Under the pieces are notes generated by a model that was not told the DNA's origin, did no database searches, and saw nothing but the letters and a program-made list of their open reading frames with translations. Of a stretch of 64,000 nucleotides of DNA, positions 18,587 through 27,887 are shown piece by piece. The position numbers and the translations under genes were made by a program. Source of the DNA: CAILZL01 sp049840395 (GTDB taxonomy: Bacteria; Pseudomonadota; Gammaproteobacteria; Steroidobacterales; Steroidobacteraceae); assembly GCA_049840395.1 (NCBI GenBank), contig JASGLD010000002.1, positions 308,413 through 372,412 on the forward strand, written 5' to 3'. How positions within the stretch are numbered: position 1 is the first letter of the stretch; the number at the start of each line of letters is the position of its first letter.

Positions 18587-18741
18587 GATGCGAGTTTAGA
18601 TAAGTTTGCTGCAATCGCTATGCGCAGGCGCACGCTTTGAGCTGACTTGGCGATGCGGTGTCGCTTGCAGTACGCTCGGGCCCTTGGTAACGGCATGGGC
18701 AACCGGATATTGCCCAATCGGCCGCATCGGGCAACGCAGGG

Positions 18742-21075
18742 ATGCATATGCTTCGCTTCGCATTGGCTTTTCTCATCGGTGATATCTGGGTACAGCGGCT
18801 ACCCACACTGACTCTCAGTAATTTCATCGCCCCAATCGGCATTTGTTTGGCGGCCATTTTGTTACTGCCGTCCAAGCGTTGGTTCGGGCGCTGGCTCAAG
18901 CTGCCGACCATTGTCGCATTCCTGCTCGGACTTGTGTGGACTGCAATTGTTGCATGCGTGCAGCTGCGGCAGGATCTCGATCCACAACTGGAAGGTCGCG
19001 ATGTAGCGCTTACCGGCTATGTCGCTTCGATTCCGGAAGTGGAGTCTTATGGTGTTCGCTTTGTCTTTTTGATCGATCAGCAAACAATTGATCGGCAAGC
19101 ACCGGCGTTGCCCCGGCATGTTGAATTGACTTGGTATACGACAGAGGCCGGGCGTGGACAATCCATTCACGCCGCCCAGCGCTGGCAGCTACAGGTCAGG
19201 CTCAAGCGTCGCCATGGCTTTGCCAATCCGGGTGGCTACGACTACGAAGCGCAATTGTTTCGCGAAGGTATTGGCGCGACAGGCTATGTGCGTGACTCCG
19301 CTAGCAATCAATTGCTTGGGGTGGTGGCGGGCAAGCATGTTCTGAAATTGCGAGCCACGCTTACCGAAGCCATCGCGCAAGCCTTGCCCAAGGCTGCGAT
19401 GCAAGGTGTGATTCGTGGGCTGGCAGTGGGCGATCAACAGGCCATCGGCAGTGAAGCCTGGCAGGTATTCGCGCGTACCGGCACCAGTCATCTGATGGCC
19501 ATCTCTGGTTTCCACATTGGCATGGTGGCGTGGGTGTTCGCCTGGTTGGGGGCACGACTGGTGTATTGGCCCGCGGCACAGCGGTGGCGTTGGACTGTAC
19601 CGGATCTGCGTGCCTGGTTCGGCATGAGCGCGGCACTGGCATATTCGTTACTGGCGGGCATGTCAGTGCCCACACAACGTACGCTGATCATGTTGGCCGT
19701 GTACTTCGGCGCCGGGTTATTACGGCGAGAGGTCAATGTCTGGCATGGCTTCGGGGTGGCGTTGCTGTTGGTATTGATCGTCGATCCCTTTGCTCCTCTG
19801 GCGATGGGCGCCTGGCTGTCGTTCGGTGCGGTCGCGGTCATCCTTCTAAATCAATATGGCCGCATTGCGCCTGGTGCTGGTTGGCGCGGGTTCTTGAATA
19901 TTCAGGCGGTGGTCACGCTGGGGTTGGTGCCATTGTTATTGAGCGCCTTCGGTAGTTTGTCGTTGGTCTCGCCGGTGGTGAACCTGGTGGCGATTCCGCT
20001 ATTCACGGCGGTGTTGGTGCCCTGGACATTGATCGGTTGTGCACTGCTGATGCTGCATCAGGGTTTCGGCACGATCTGGCTGGGTTGGTTGGCGCAGGTG
20101 CTGGATTGGGTGTTTGCCGCCTTGCAATGGTCGGCCAGCTTTTCCTGGGCCAATTGGTATGCACCGCAGGCGGCGCCATGGGCCATGGCGTTGTTGCTGT
20201 TGGGTACGGTCATGATGATCTTGCCTTGGCTGTGGCCGTTACATCTCAGCGGCGTACTGTGCTGCCTGCCGGCACTGTGCTGGCAGGTGCCGGCGCCGCC
20301 ACTCGGCGGCTTTACCATGACCACGCTGGATGTGGGGCAGGGCTTGGCGGTGGTCGTTCGTACTCACGAGCACGTGTTGCTCTATGACACCGGTCCGAGC
20401 TTTCAAAGCGGTCGCGATACCGGTGAACTGGTGGTGTTGCCGTACTTGCATGCCATGGGCGTACGTCGTCTGGATATGCTGATGGCCAGTCATGGCGATG
20501 CCGATCACGTGGGTGGTTTGCAGACCGTGTTAAACAGCATGAAGGTGCAGCAGCTGCTACCTGGCCCCTCGGTCAGGTTATCGACGCCGCCCGCGATGAT
20601 CTGTCAACGCGGTCAGAACTGGCAGTGGGATGGCGTGCATTTTGAAGTGCTGCATCCGGGCGTGGAGCACGCTACCGAAAGCGACAACAATCAATCCTGT
20701 GTGGTTCGCATTGCCGGCGCGGGCGGCAGCGCTCTGTTGCTGGGCGATGTGGAAAAACCTGTAGAGCGCGAATTGGTCGCCGCCGGTTTAATTCAGCCGG
20801 TGACGGTAGTGGAGGCGGCGCACCACGGCAGTCGCAGCTCATCCACAGAGCCGCTGGTGAAAGCGGCTCAGGCGCAGTGGGTGGTATTCAGCGCGGGTTA
20901 TCGCAATCGCTGGGGTTTTCCCAAGGAGGAGGTAGTTGAACGGTGGCAGGCAGCCGGCAGCCACTCGCTATCCACCATCGAATCCGGTGCCGTGACGGCA
21001 GCATTCATTCCTGGACAAGTCGTGCAAATCAGTCGCTATCGTCAGCTGCGCCGACGCTACTGGCAGACACAGTAG
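18742..21075 (+). CDS. comEC: DNA internalisation channel protein ComEC/Rec2
   Basis: 777-residue inner-membrane protein that carries single-stranded DNA into the cytoplasm during natural transformation. In order: N-terminal membrane segments and an OB-like DUF4131 region (to about 195), the competence domain with many helices (about 205-495, including MAISGFHIGMVAWVFAW), and a metallo-beta-lactamase-like domain (about 525-745) with metal motif ASHGDADHVGG near 583 and AAHHGSRSS near 692. The length is normal. It is the first gene of the conserved comEC-exbB-exbD-msbA-lpxK order. No other competence genes are in the window, so transformability cannot be concluded. Confidence 0.93.
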   Translation: MHMLRFALAFLIGDIWVQRLPTLTLSNFIAPIGICLAAILLLPSKRWFGRWLKLPTIVAFLLGLVWTAIVACVQLRQDLDPQLEGRDVALTGYVASIPEVESYGVRFVFLIDQQTIDRQAPALPRHVELTWYTTEAGRGQSIHAAQRWQLQVRLKRRHGFANPGGYDYEAQLFREGIGATGYVRDSASNQLLGVVAGKHVLKLRATLTEAIAQALPKAAMQGVIRGLAVGDQQAIGSEAWQVFARTGTSHLMAISGFHIGMVAWVFAWLGARLVYWPAAQRWRWTVPDLRAWFGMSAALAYSLLAGMSVPTQRTLIMLAVYFGAGLLRREVNVWHGFGVALLLVLIVDPFAPLAMGAWLSFGAVAVILLNQYGRIAPGAGWRGFLNIQAVVTLGLVPLLLSAFGSLSLVSPVVNLVAIPLFTAVLVPWTLIGCALLMLHQGFGTIWLGWLAQVLDWVFAALQWSASFSWANWYAPQAAPWAMALLLLGTVMMILPWLWPLHLSGVLCCLPALCWQVPAPPLGGFTMTTLDVGQGLAVVVRTHEHVLLYDTGPSFQSGRDTGELVVLPYLHAMGVRRLDMLMASHGDADHVGGLQTVLNSMKVQQLLPGPSVRLSTPPAMICQRGQNWQWDGVHFEVLHPGVEHATESDNNQSCVVRIAGAGGSALLLGDVEKPVERELVAAGLIQPVTVVEAAHHGSRSSSTEPLVKAAQAQWVVFSAGYRNRWGFPKEEVVERWQAAGSHSLSTIESGAVTAAFIPGQVVQISRYRQLRRRYWQTQ

Positions 21076-21203
21076 TTGATACTGGGTCGTGTTTCCTCTT
21101 GATCGGCAAGCGGTGAATGGCCGGGCCGTTGTAGTATTGCGGACTATCAAGCGGCGCATGCCGCAGCCAGGCTCGAAGAGCGTCAGACTAATACCAGACA
21201 ACC

Positions 21204-21851
21204 ATGTACGAGATAGTCAAAACCGGCGGCATCATGATGGTGCCGATCATCCTCGCCTCGATCATCGCCATCGCCATCATTGTCGAACGCCTGTGGACGC
21301 TGCAGCGCGATCGTGTGCTGCCCAAGGAATTGTTCGAGAAAGTATGGCAGTGGGTGGAGTCCAACCAACTGCAGGACCGGCACATCCTGGCGCTGCAGCA
21401 GAACTCGCCGCTGGGCAAGGTGCTGGCTGCAGGATTGTCCAACCGGCATCGGCCGCGCGAGGTCATGCGCGAGGCGATTGAAGATTCGGGTCGACATGTG
21501 GTGCACGAACTGGAACGTTTTCTGAGTGCGCTGGGCACTATCGCGGGTATCTCGCCGTTGCTGGGTCTGCTGGGAACAGTGTTCGGCATGATCCGCACCT
21601 TCAATTCGATTACTACCTCTGGCATCGGCAATCCGGCCAGTCTGGCTTCGGGTATCGCTGAGGCCTTGGTAGCCACTGCGGCGGGTCTGGCTGTGGCCAT
21701 TCCTTCGTTAATCTGTTTCCGCATGCTGCGTCGACGTGTCGACGGCCTGGTGGTGGAAATGGAAAAGGAAGCCATCAAGCTGGTGCAGGCAGTGGAGAAC
21801 GCCAGTGCCGTGGGTGCAACCGGCATGCTGGACCGCAAGGTGAGTGTGTGA
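21204..21851 (+). CDS. exbB: MotA/TolQ/ExbB proton channel family protein
   Basis: 215-residue inner-membrane protein with three membrane helices: about 10-30 (IMMVPIILASIIAIAIIVER), about 108-135 (ISPLLGLLGTVFGMIRTF) and about 150-172 (ALVATAAGLAVAIPSLICF). It forms a proton channel with ExbD that energises an outer-membrane or envelope process, classically TonB-dependent uptake. No tonB lies nearby. In many gammaproteobacteria this pair sits between comEC and msbA as here. It overlaps exbD by 4 bases (GTGTGA type). Confidence 0.9.
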   Translation: MYEIVKTGGIMMVPIILASIIAIAIIVERLWTLQRDRVLPKELFEKVWQWVESNQLQDRHILALQQNSPLGKVLAAGLSNRHRPREVMREAIEDSGRHVVHELERFLSALGTIAGISPLLGLLGTVFGMIRTFNSITTSGIGNPASLASGIAEALVATAAGLAVAIPSLICFRMLRRRVDGLVVEMEKEAIKLVQAVENASAVGATGMLDRKVSV

Positions 21852-22306
21852 ACCTCGGCACTCGCAACAAACGCGACGACGATCTGGAAATCAATGTCAC
21901 TTCGTTCATCGATGTGCTGCTGCTGCTCTTGATTTTCTTCATGCTCGCCACCAGCTTCGTGACTGAAGGTCGCATCAACATCCGTTTGCCCGACGCTAGT
22001 GTGCAGGCGGACAACAAGGCGGCCAAACCTTCGCTGGAAATCGGCGTGAATGCCAATGGCAGTTATCGCGTGAACGATCAGGAACTCGTCAACAACAGCA
22101 GCGATACGCTGACCGCCGCGATCAACAAAGTGGCCGGCACGGAACGCGAGCAGGCCGTACTGATTCGCGCCGATGCGCGCGCGACGCATCAGTCAGTGAT
22201 CACCGCCATGGATGTGCTGGGTCGGTTGGGCTTCAAGGCCATCAGCATCGCCACGGTCAATCAAGCCGATAACCCAACTCCTGCCGGCGTTGCTCAGGCT
22301 CAATAA
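21848..22306 (+). CDS. exbD: Biopolymer transport protein ExbD/TolR family
   Basis: 152 residues, starting with GTG inside the end of exbB. A single membrane helix spans about 20-42 and contains the essential aspartate in NVTSFIDVLLLLLIFFMLAT. The rest is periplasmic (about 43-152) and ends in a small ExbD-type domain with ITAMDVLGRLGFKAISIATV. It works with ExbB as the proton-driven stator. It is followed 12 bases later by msbA. Confidence 0.9.
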   Translation: MNLGTRNKRDDDLEINVTSFIDVLLLLLIFFMLATSFVTEGRINIRLPDASVQADNKAAKPSLEIGVNANGSYRVNDQELVNNSSDTLTAAINKVAGTEREQAVLIRADARATHQSVITAMDVLGRLGFKAISIATVNQADNPTPAGVAQAQ

Positions 22307-22318
22307 CAGACCTATCAC

Positions 22319-24061
22319 ATGTCTTCTAAACAACTTCCCAGTATCTGGCCGACCTATCGGCGCCTGCTGAAATATCTGCGTCCGTACCGGCTGCAGTTTT
22401 TCATCGGCACGCTAGGCGCATTGATGTTCGCCGCCACCAACACCGGTGTGGCATGGTTGGCCAAGAGCTTTCTGGACGGCACCTTTCTAAAGAAAGATCC
22501 GGTCATGCTCATCCTGGCGCCTATTGGCCTGGTGGCGCTGTTCATGGTTCGCGGTGTGGGTGATTTCATCAACACCTACTACATGGGCTGGGTAGGTCGA
22601 AAAATCATCAAGCAGTTGCGCACCGAACTGTTCGATAAAATGTTGGACTTGCCGATCCGATATTTCGATCGCAATCCCTCCGCCGGCATGCTTGCCAAGC
22701 TGCTGTTTAACACCGAGCAGATAGCCACGGTGGTGACTGAAGCCGTAACGGTCGTTACGCGCCAGGCGCTCACCATTATTGGTTTGGTGGTTACCCTGTT
22801 CTGGTTCAATGCGAAGTTGGCAGTAGTCGCGCTGACCGCCGGCCCATTGATTGCCGGTCTGATTTCAGTGGTCAACAAACATTTCCGTCGCTACAGCACG
22901 CGCATCCAGAATTCGGTGGGCGACGTGACCGGCATCGCCAAAGAGGCGCTGGATTCGCCGCGAGTCATCAAGGTGTTCAATGCGCAGGCCCATGAACGCC
23001 AGCAGTTTGAAATGGCCAACGAACAGACTTTCCGCTCAACAATGAAGTGGTTGCGCGTTCGCGGTTTGGCAAATCCGGTGGTGCAGGGTATTGCTTCCAT
23101 TGCGCTTGCCGCTGTGTTGTGGATCGCTACTCGCGACGCCATTAACAATGAGATGACGGTCGGTGAGTTCACCGGCTTCATTGCCGCACTGCTGAGTATC
23201 CAGAATCCCCTACGCGATCTGGTAAACGTATCCGGACCCATCCAGCAAGGGATTGCCGCCGGCGAAAGTTTGTTTGATGTAATTGATGAACCGGCGGAGC
23301 CCGATCACGGCACGCGGGAAATCAAGCGTGCGCGCGGTGAGGTCGAATACCGCGATGTCACCTACACCTATGAAGCAGGCAATGCGCCGGCCTTGAATGA
23401 AGTGTCGCTGACCATCAAGGCCGGCGAGACGGTTGCGTTTGTCGGCAAGTCCGGCAGCGGCAAATCGACCATGGTCAACCTGCTGCCGCGCTTCTACGAT
23501 CTGGTGCAGGGATCGTTGTTGGTGGATGGACATGACATCCGTGACTACAAGCTGCACAACTTGCGCGAACAGATCGCATTGGTGAGCCAGGATGTGGTGT
23601 TGTTCGACGACACCATCACCAACAACATCGCCTTCGGTCGTGCTGTGGATGCAGAAGCCATCGAGCGCGCTGCCAAAGCGGCACATGTACTCGAATTCGC
23701 CAGCAAGTTACCGCAGGGCATGGAGACCACAGTGGGTGAGCGCGGTGTGCTGCTATCCGGTGGACAGAAGCAACGCATTTCCATTGCACGTGCCCTGTTG
23801 AAGGATGCACCGATTCTGATTCTCGACGAGGCGACTTCCGCGCTGGATACCGAATCCGAGCGCGCGATTCAGGGGGCGCTGGAGCAGTTGATGCAGAACC
23901 GCACGACGCTGGTGATTGCTCATCGCCTGTCCACCATCGAGAAGGCGGATCGCATTGTGGTAATGAATGCCGGACGCATTGTCGAAGTCGGCACCCACGC
24001 CGAGCTGCTGGCGCGTAATGGCACCTACGCCGCGCTGCATCGCATGCAGTTCAACGTCTAG
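22319..24061 (+). CDS. msbA: Lipid A export ABC transporter MsbA
   Basis: 580-residue half-transporter that flips lipid A-core across the inner membrane. Six membrane helices occupy about 1-310, with the intracellular loop motif YNRNPSAG-like YFDRNPSAG near 118. The nucleotide-binding domain (about 335-575) has Walker A VGKSGSGKST near 376, the signature LSGGQKQRISIARALL near 479 and Walker B ILILDEATSALD near 501. The neighbours comEC, exbBD upstream and lpxK downstream are the usual ones for msbA and support the lipid A role over a drug exporter. Confidence 0.93.
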   Translation: MSSKQLPSIWPTYRRLLKYLRPYRLQFFIGTLGALMFAATNTGVAWLAKSFLDGTFLKKDPVMLILAPIGLVALFMVRGVGDFINTYYMGWVGRKIIKQLRTELFDKMLDLPIRYFDRNPSAGMLAKLLFNTEQIATVVTEAVTVVTRQALTIIGLVVTLFWFNAKLAVVALTAGPLIAGLISVVNKHFRRYSTRIQNSVGDVTGIAKEALDSPRVIKVFNAQAHERQQFEMANEQTFRSTMKWLRVRGLANPVVQGIASIALAAVLWIATRDAINNEMTVGEFTGFIAALLSIQNPLRDLVNVSGPIQQGIAAGESLFDVIDEPAEPDHGTREIKRARGEVEYRDVTYTYEAGNAPALNEVSLTIKAGETVAFVGKSGSGKSTMVNLLPRFYDLVQGSLLVDGHDIRDYKLHNLREQIALVSQDVVLFDDTITNNIAFGRAVDAEAIERAAKAAHVLEFASKLPQGMETTVGERGVLLSGGQKQRISIARALLKDAPILILDEATSALDTESERAIQGALEQLMQNRTTLVIAHRLSTIEKADRIVVMNAGRIVEVGTHAELLARNGTYAALHRMQFNV

Positions 24062-24071
24062 CATTTGCCCA

Positions 24072-25088
24072 ATGTCATCGCTGGATACGCGACTGCAGCA
24101 ACTCTGGTACGGCGGCGGGCGCCCATTCTGGTTGCTGCCGCTGTCGTGGTTGTTCGGTCTGATTGCCGGCCTGCGTCGTTGGTTATTCCGTATCGGCGTG
24201 CTGCCTAGCGTGAAGCTGAGTCGCCCGGTGATTGTGGTGGGCAATGTAACTGTGGGGGGCACCGGTAAGACCCCTCTGGTGATCTGGTTGGCAAACGCGC
24301 TGCAGGCGCAGGGTCGCAAAGTGGGCGTGATCACCCGTGGCTATGGTGGTAAAGCACCGCATTGGCCGCAGGCTGTACAGCCCGATAGCGATCCTGTCTT
24401 GGTAGGCGATGAGTCGGTGCTGATCGCGCAACAAACCCAGGCCTTGGTGTATGCCGGTCCGGATCGCGTGGCGGCTGCGCAGCAGGCCATTGTGGCGGGT
24501 GCCGAGTTGGTGATTTCCGACGATGGCTTGCAGCACTATCGTTTGCAGCGGGATGTCGAATTGGCGGTGGTGGATGCCAGTCGTTTATTCGGTAATGGGC
24601 TGCTATTGCCCGCGGGACCCTTGCGCGAACCGCCCCAACGCCTGCGTGAAGTAGACATGGTTTTACTTAACCAGCGCTCCGCCGGCAGCAAGACGCCTGA
24701 GTTGTCGGTGCCGTCGATCAGCTACCGTGTTGGGCTGGGGCAGATGCGCGCGCTAGTCTCTAATGAAATACGTGACCTGAGTTCGCTCAAGGGCTTGCAG
24801 GTGCATGTAGTTACCGGCATCGGCAACCCCCAGGCGTTTATCCAGGCATTGCTTGATCTGGGGCTGCGGGTGGATGCCAGAGTGCTACCCGACCACGCTC
24901 AGTTCGTCCGGGACGACATCGAATTCGACGATTCACTGCCGGTGCTCATGACCGAGAAAGATGCCGTAAAATGCCGCCGCTTTGCCGGTGCGCAACATTG
25001 GGCGGTGGCTGCCGAGGTGCTGCTAGACTCGGTCGACGAAGCGCGCTTGCTGCACTGCCTGCAGCAACGTTTAGCCCGGCATCACTAG
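24072..25088 (+). CDS. lpxK: Tetraacyldisaccharide 4'-kinase LpxK
   Basis: 338 residues from the ATG at 24072; a longer frame from 23967 overlaps msbA and is rejected. LpxK phosphorylates the 4' position of the lipid A disaccharide precursor. Visible are the N-terminal membrane-associated segment (about 17-38, FWLLPLSWLFGLIAGLRRWL), the P-loop NVTVGGTGKTPLVIWL (about 57-72), the motif RGYGG near 90, ISDDGLQHYRL near 150 and the late motif PVLMTEKDAVKC near 290. It lies 10 bases after msbA, so lipid A synthesis and export are co-expressed. Confidence 0.93.
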   Translation: MSSLDTRLQQLWYGGGRPFWLLPLSWLFGLIAGLRRWLFRIGVLPSVKLSRPVIVVGNVTVGGTGKTPLVIWLANALQAQGRKVGVITRGYGGKAPHWPQAVQPDSDPVLVGDESVLIAQQTQALVYAGPDRVAAAQQAIVAGAELVISDDGLQHYRLQRDVELAVVDASRLFGNGLLLPAGPLREPPQRLREVDMVLLNQRSAGSKTPELSVPSISYRVGLGQMRALVSNEIRDLSSLKGLQVHVVTGIGNPQAFIQALLDLGLRVDARVLPDHAQFVRDDIEFDDSLPVLMTEKDAVKCRRFAGAQHWAVAAEVLLDSVDEARLLHCLQQRLARHH

Positions 25089-25110
25089 TTTCGGTATCGT
25101 TAGAGGTTGC

Positions 25111-25299
25111 ATGGATTCCCGATTGCTCGACATTCTGGCTTGCCCGATTTGCAAGAGCCCGCTCAAGTACGACAAGGGCAGCCAGCAATTGATTTGCCGC
25201 GCCGACCGCCTGGCCTTTCCCGTTCGCGATGGCATTCCGGTGATGCTGGAAGAAGAGGCAGTGCAGTTGTTGCCTGACGATCCCTTGTTGGGCAATTGA
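25111..25299 (+). CDS. Trm112-like small zinc-type protein (YcaR family)
   Basis: 62 residues of the Trm112/YcaR family with the hallmark start LLDILACPICKSPL (Cys11, Cys14), Cys29 in QLICRADRLAFPVRDGIPVM. The gene stands between lpxK and kdsB, its standard place in gammaproteobacteria. The biochemical role of the bacterial protein is not settled. Confidence 0.9.
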   Translation: MDSRLLDILACPICKSPLKYDKGSQQLICRADRLAFPVRDGIPVMLEEEAVQLLPDDPLLGN

Positions 25300-25329
25300 G
25301 GCTGGGCAATTGAGACCGAACTGTCTGTC

Positions 25330-26115
25330 ATGAATTCAGCAGCCAATCGTTTCAAGGTGGTTATTCCCGCGCGCTACGGCTCCACCCGTTTGCCCGGCAA
25401 GCCCCTACTGGAAATCGACGGCAAGCCTATGGTGCAGTGGGTGGTGGATGCCGCCTGCGCCAGCGGCGCTAACGAAGTGCTGGTCGCCACCGACGATCAA
25501 CGCATTGTGCAGGCGCTACGCAACCCGCGTGGCGCCGAATCCATTGCCGTGATGACCGGCGATCAGCATCGCTCCGGCACGGATCGCATCGCTGAAGTGG
25601 CCACACAGCGGCGCTGGTCGGACGATACGATTGTGGTCAACGTGCAGGGCGATGAACCGCAAATGCCTGCGCAGCTTATTGAACAAGTGGCGGCCTTACT
25701 CGCGGCGCATCCACAGGCCGACATGGCGACGCTATGCACCCCGATAGAATCTCTGGAAGAATTTCTCAACCCCAATGTGGTCAAGGCGGTGAGTGCAGCG
25801 GACGGTATGGCGTTGTACTTCAGCCGCGCACCCATTCCCTGGCATCGCGATACTGCGCCGGCGGGATTGAGCAGTCAGAGCGAGTTCAGCGGCGCCATGC
25901 GTCACTTGGGCATCTATGCTTACCGAGTGGCTGCATTGCTGCGTTTGACGCGGCTGTCGCCTTCCAGCCTGGAGCTGGCAGAAAGTTTGGAACAATTGCG
26001 CGCGCTACAGGCGGGCATGCGCATTGCGATTGCCGCTGCGGCCACACAGCCGGGCATGGGTATCGATACGCCGCAGGATATAGAACGTATTCGTCAACTG
26101 ATTGCCAAGAACTGA
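25330..26115 (+). CDS. kdsB: 3-deoxy-manno-octulosonate cytidylyltransferase KdsB
   Basis: 261 residues. KdsB couples CTP to KDO, giving CMP-KDO for the lipopolysaccharide inner core. The family N-terminus FKVVIPARYGSTRLPGKPL is at about 8-26. Other motifs are VATDDQRI (about 56-63), MTGDQHRSGTDRIAEV (about 76-91), VVNVQGDEPQMPAQLI (about 101-116) and the late region SSLELAESLEQLRALQ and GIDTPQDIERI. It closes the lpxK-ycaR-kdsB group and is a typical cytoplasmic enzyme of normal length. Confidence 0.94.
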   Translation: MNSAANRFKVVIPARYGSTRLPGKPLLEIDGKPMVQWVVDAACASGANEVLVATDDQRIVQALRNPRGAESIAVMTGDQHRSGTDRIAEVATQRRWSDDTIVVNVQGDEPQMPAQLIEQVAALLAAHPQADMATLCTPIESLEEFLNPNVVKAVSAADGMALYFSRAPIPWHRDTAPAGLSSQSEFSGAMRHLGIYAYRVAALLRLTRLSPSSLELAESLEQLRALQAGMRIAIAAAATQPGMGIDTPQDIERIRQLIAKN

Positions 26116-26125
26116 AGAGCTAGAA

Positions 26126-26452
26126 ATGAAATTGATCAACAAGCGGGAACACAGCGGTCAACGCGTGGTGCTGGATGGCCGGAATTTCGTCGAGTGCAAA
26201 TTCACCAATTGCACGCTGGTGATTGAAGGCGGCGCGCTGTTCCAGATGGATCGTTGCGTCATCAGCGACGACTGTCGTTTTGCGGTGGAAGGCGCAGCCA
26301 AGAATGCGCTGGACGCGTTGAAATTGATGTTGCACGGCGGCGGCTGGCTGTCGCAGGTGGCCGATGCGGTGCTGACCAAGACTCGTGAAGCGCCACGTTT
26401 CGTCAATACCGCCGCGCTGGCTGCCGACCCCGTTCAAGACACTACCAAGTAA
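26126..26452 (+). CDS. Small protein with short beta-helix-like repeats, unknown function
   Basis: 108 residues from the ATG at 26126; an alternative start at 26102 lies inside kdsB. The N-terminal half has regularly spaced Cys/Asn-rich strands (VECKFTNCTLVIEG, MDRCVISDDCRFAVEGAA) that resemble pentapeptide-repeat or beta-helix turns. The C-terminal half is helical (ALDALKLMLHGGGWLSQVA). No family is recognised with confidence. It lies 10 bases after kdsB and 11 before ppnP on the same strand, so it is probably co-transcribed with them. No signal peptide. Confidence 0.65.
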   Translation: MKLINKREHSGQRVVLDGRNFVECKFTNCTLVIEGGALFQMDRCVISDDCRFAVEGAAKNALDALKLMLHGGGWLSQVADAVLTKTREAPRFVNTAALAADPVQDTTK

Positions 26453-26463
26453 GAAGGCTGATC

Positions 26464-26751
26464 ATGTTAAAGCACAATAGTTATTTCGAAGGCGCGGTGC
26501 AGAGCGTGGGCTTTGAACGCAACGGTCAGCGTGCCACCGTGGGCGTGATTGCGCCTGGCGAATACCACTTCGGTACCGGCGCTGCGGAACGCATGACGGT
26601 CACCAGCGGTTTGCTGCGCGCCAAACTGGCAGGCGGCGAATGGCAGAACTATCCGGCCGGTACTTATTTTGAAATCGCGGCCAATAGCGGTTTCGATGTA
26701 CAGGCGGTGGGTGGCCCGGCAGCTTATCTGTGCGAGTTCCTGGGCGCTTAA
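26464..26751 (+). CDS. ppnP: Pyrimidine/purine nucleoside phosphorylase PpnP
   Basis: 95-residue cupin-fold protein of the former DUF1255/YaiE family. The E. coli homologue phosphorolyses several ribonucleosides. It starts MLKHNSYFEG and carries VKS-like VQSVGFERNG, the central VIAPGEYHFGTGAAERMTV (about 28-46) and FEIAANSGFDVQAVGG near 70. The length matches the family. It is followed by a strong terminator. Confidence 0.93.
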   Translation: MLKHNSYFEGAVQSVGFERNGQRATVGVIAPGEYHFGTGAAERMTVTSGLLRAKLAGGEWQNYPAGTYFEIAANSGFDVQAVGGPAAYLCEFLGA

Positions 26752-26772
26752 ACCCAGGCATGTCATGCAAAT

Positions 26773-26804
26773 AAAAAAAGGCCAGCTAATGCTGGCCTTT
26801 TTTT
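26773..26804. terminator. Bidirectional rho-independent terminator
   Basis: Perfect 14-bp stem (26773-26786 with 26791-26804) with loop TAAT. The A run on the left and T run on the right make it work for ppnP (+) and the convergent YccA-type gene (-). Confidence 0.93.
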
Positions 26805-26825
26805 ATTTGCGAGAACTATCGCTGA

Positions 26826-27500
26826 TCAATCGTCCGAGCTGGCATAACCCAGCAGGTGCAACAGGCTGGTGAACAGGTTGTAGATGCTCACGTACAGCGA
26901 CACGGTGGCGATGATGTAGTTGGTTTGTTCGCCGCGCAGGATGCTGCTGGTTTCATACAGAATGAAACCGCCCATGGCCAGCACGAACATGCCGGATACC
27001 ACCAGCGACAGGGTTTGCAGATGGAAGAACATGGCAATCAAGCCCAGCACGAAGGCCGCGAGAATGCCGATGGTCAGAAAGCCGCCCATGAAGCTGAAAT
27101 CACGGCCGCTCTTGATCGCGTAAGCAGAAAGTCCCAGGAAGGCCACGGCAGTGGTGCCCAGTGCCGTCATGACAACTTGGTGACCGTTAGGCAGGAACTT
27201 GAGATAGGCGCTGATCACCGGACCCAGGGTCATGCCCAGGAAGCCCGTCAACGCAAACACACACAAAATGCCCCAGGCGCTGTTCTGCAGTTTGTGCGTG
27301 GCGAACAGCAGGCCGAAGTACACCACCAGCATCAGCAGCGGATTCATCACGCCCATGCCGGAGGCCATGGCCAGGCCCGCAGTCACGACGCTGAAGGCCA
27401 GCGTTGCGCTCAGCAGCAGGTAGGTGTTGCGCAGAACCTTGTTGGTCGAGAGCGCGGACGTACTCGTGACGTCGATGGTCCGTACGGGTGAATTTGGCAT
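26826..27500 (-). CDS. yccA: Bax inhibitor-1/YccA family inner-membrane protein
   Basis: 224 residues with seven hydrophobic segments, starting at about residue 25 (TYLLLSATLAFSVVTAG). The family features GLLFATHKLQNSAWGILCVF near 65, FALTGFLGMTLGP and the C-terminal NLFTSLLHLLGYASSDD are present. In E. coli YccA is a substrate and modulator of the FtsH protease, and the wider family includes calcium-leak channels. It stands alone facing ppnP. Confidence 0.92.
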   Translation of the reverse strand: MPNSPVRTIDVTSTSALSTNKVLRNTYLLLSATLAFSVVTAGLAMASGMGVMNPLLMLVVYFGLLFATHKLQNSAWGILCVFALTGFLGMTLGPVISAYLKFLPNGHQVVMTALGTTAVAFLGLSAYAIKSGRDFSFMGGFLTIGILAAFVLGLIAMFFHLQTLSLVVSGMFVLAMGGFILYETSSILRGEQTNYIIATVSLYVSIYNLFTSLLHLLGYASSDD

Positions 27501-27750
27501 TGCCAGCCTCCAGGAAGTGAATCGAAAATCGGCAACAGGCCCGACTATAACAAATCTGCTGCAGTGGACCGAGACGCCGAGTGCAAAGTTCCTGCATCTA
27601 TCGGGCTAAATGTTTGAACCATGTGGAATTTGCCATGCGGTTTCGCAGCTGGATCGTGACGGTAAGGAATATCTGTGTAAAATGGGCGGCCGATCGCCAG
27701 CTGCATGGTTGATGTACCAAGCTGCCAGTTGATCGAAGTGACAATGTGTT

Positions 27751-27840
27751 GGAAGCGTGGCCGAGCGGTTTAAGGCACCAGTCTTGAAAACTGGCGAGGG
27801 TTTACGCCCTCCGTGAGTTCGAATCTCACCGCTTCCGCCA
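27751..27840 (+). tRNA. tRNA-Ser (anticodon TGA)
   Basis: 90 nucleotides including the encoded CCA. The acceptor arms GGAAGCG and CGCTTCC pair, the anticodon stem CCAGT/ACTGG encloses CTTGAAA, giving TGA, and a long variable arm (GCGAGGGTTTACGCCCTCC area) marks a class II serine tRNA. The T arm GTGAGTTCGAATCTCAC is intact. Confidence 0.97.
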
Positions 27841-27887
27841 TCCATCCTGTCTTGAGTTGGATGCAGCCCTATATCTTTGGGCAGTAG

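Noticed and set aside
27660..27750. Promoter of tRNA-Ser with TAAAAT at 27678-27683
   Set aside because: No matching -35 at 16-18 bases and the distance to the tRNA is long.
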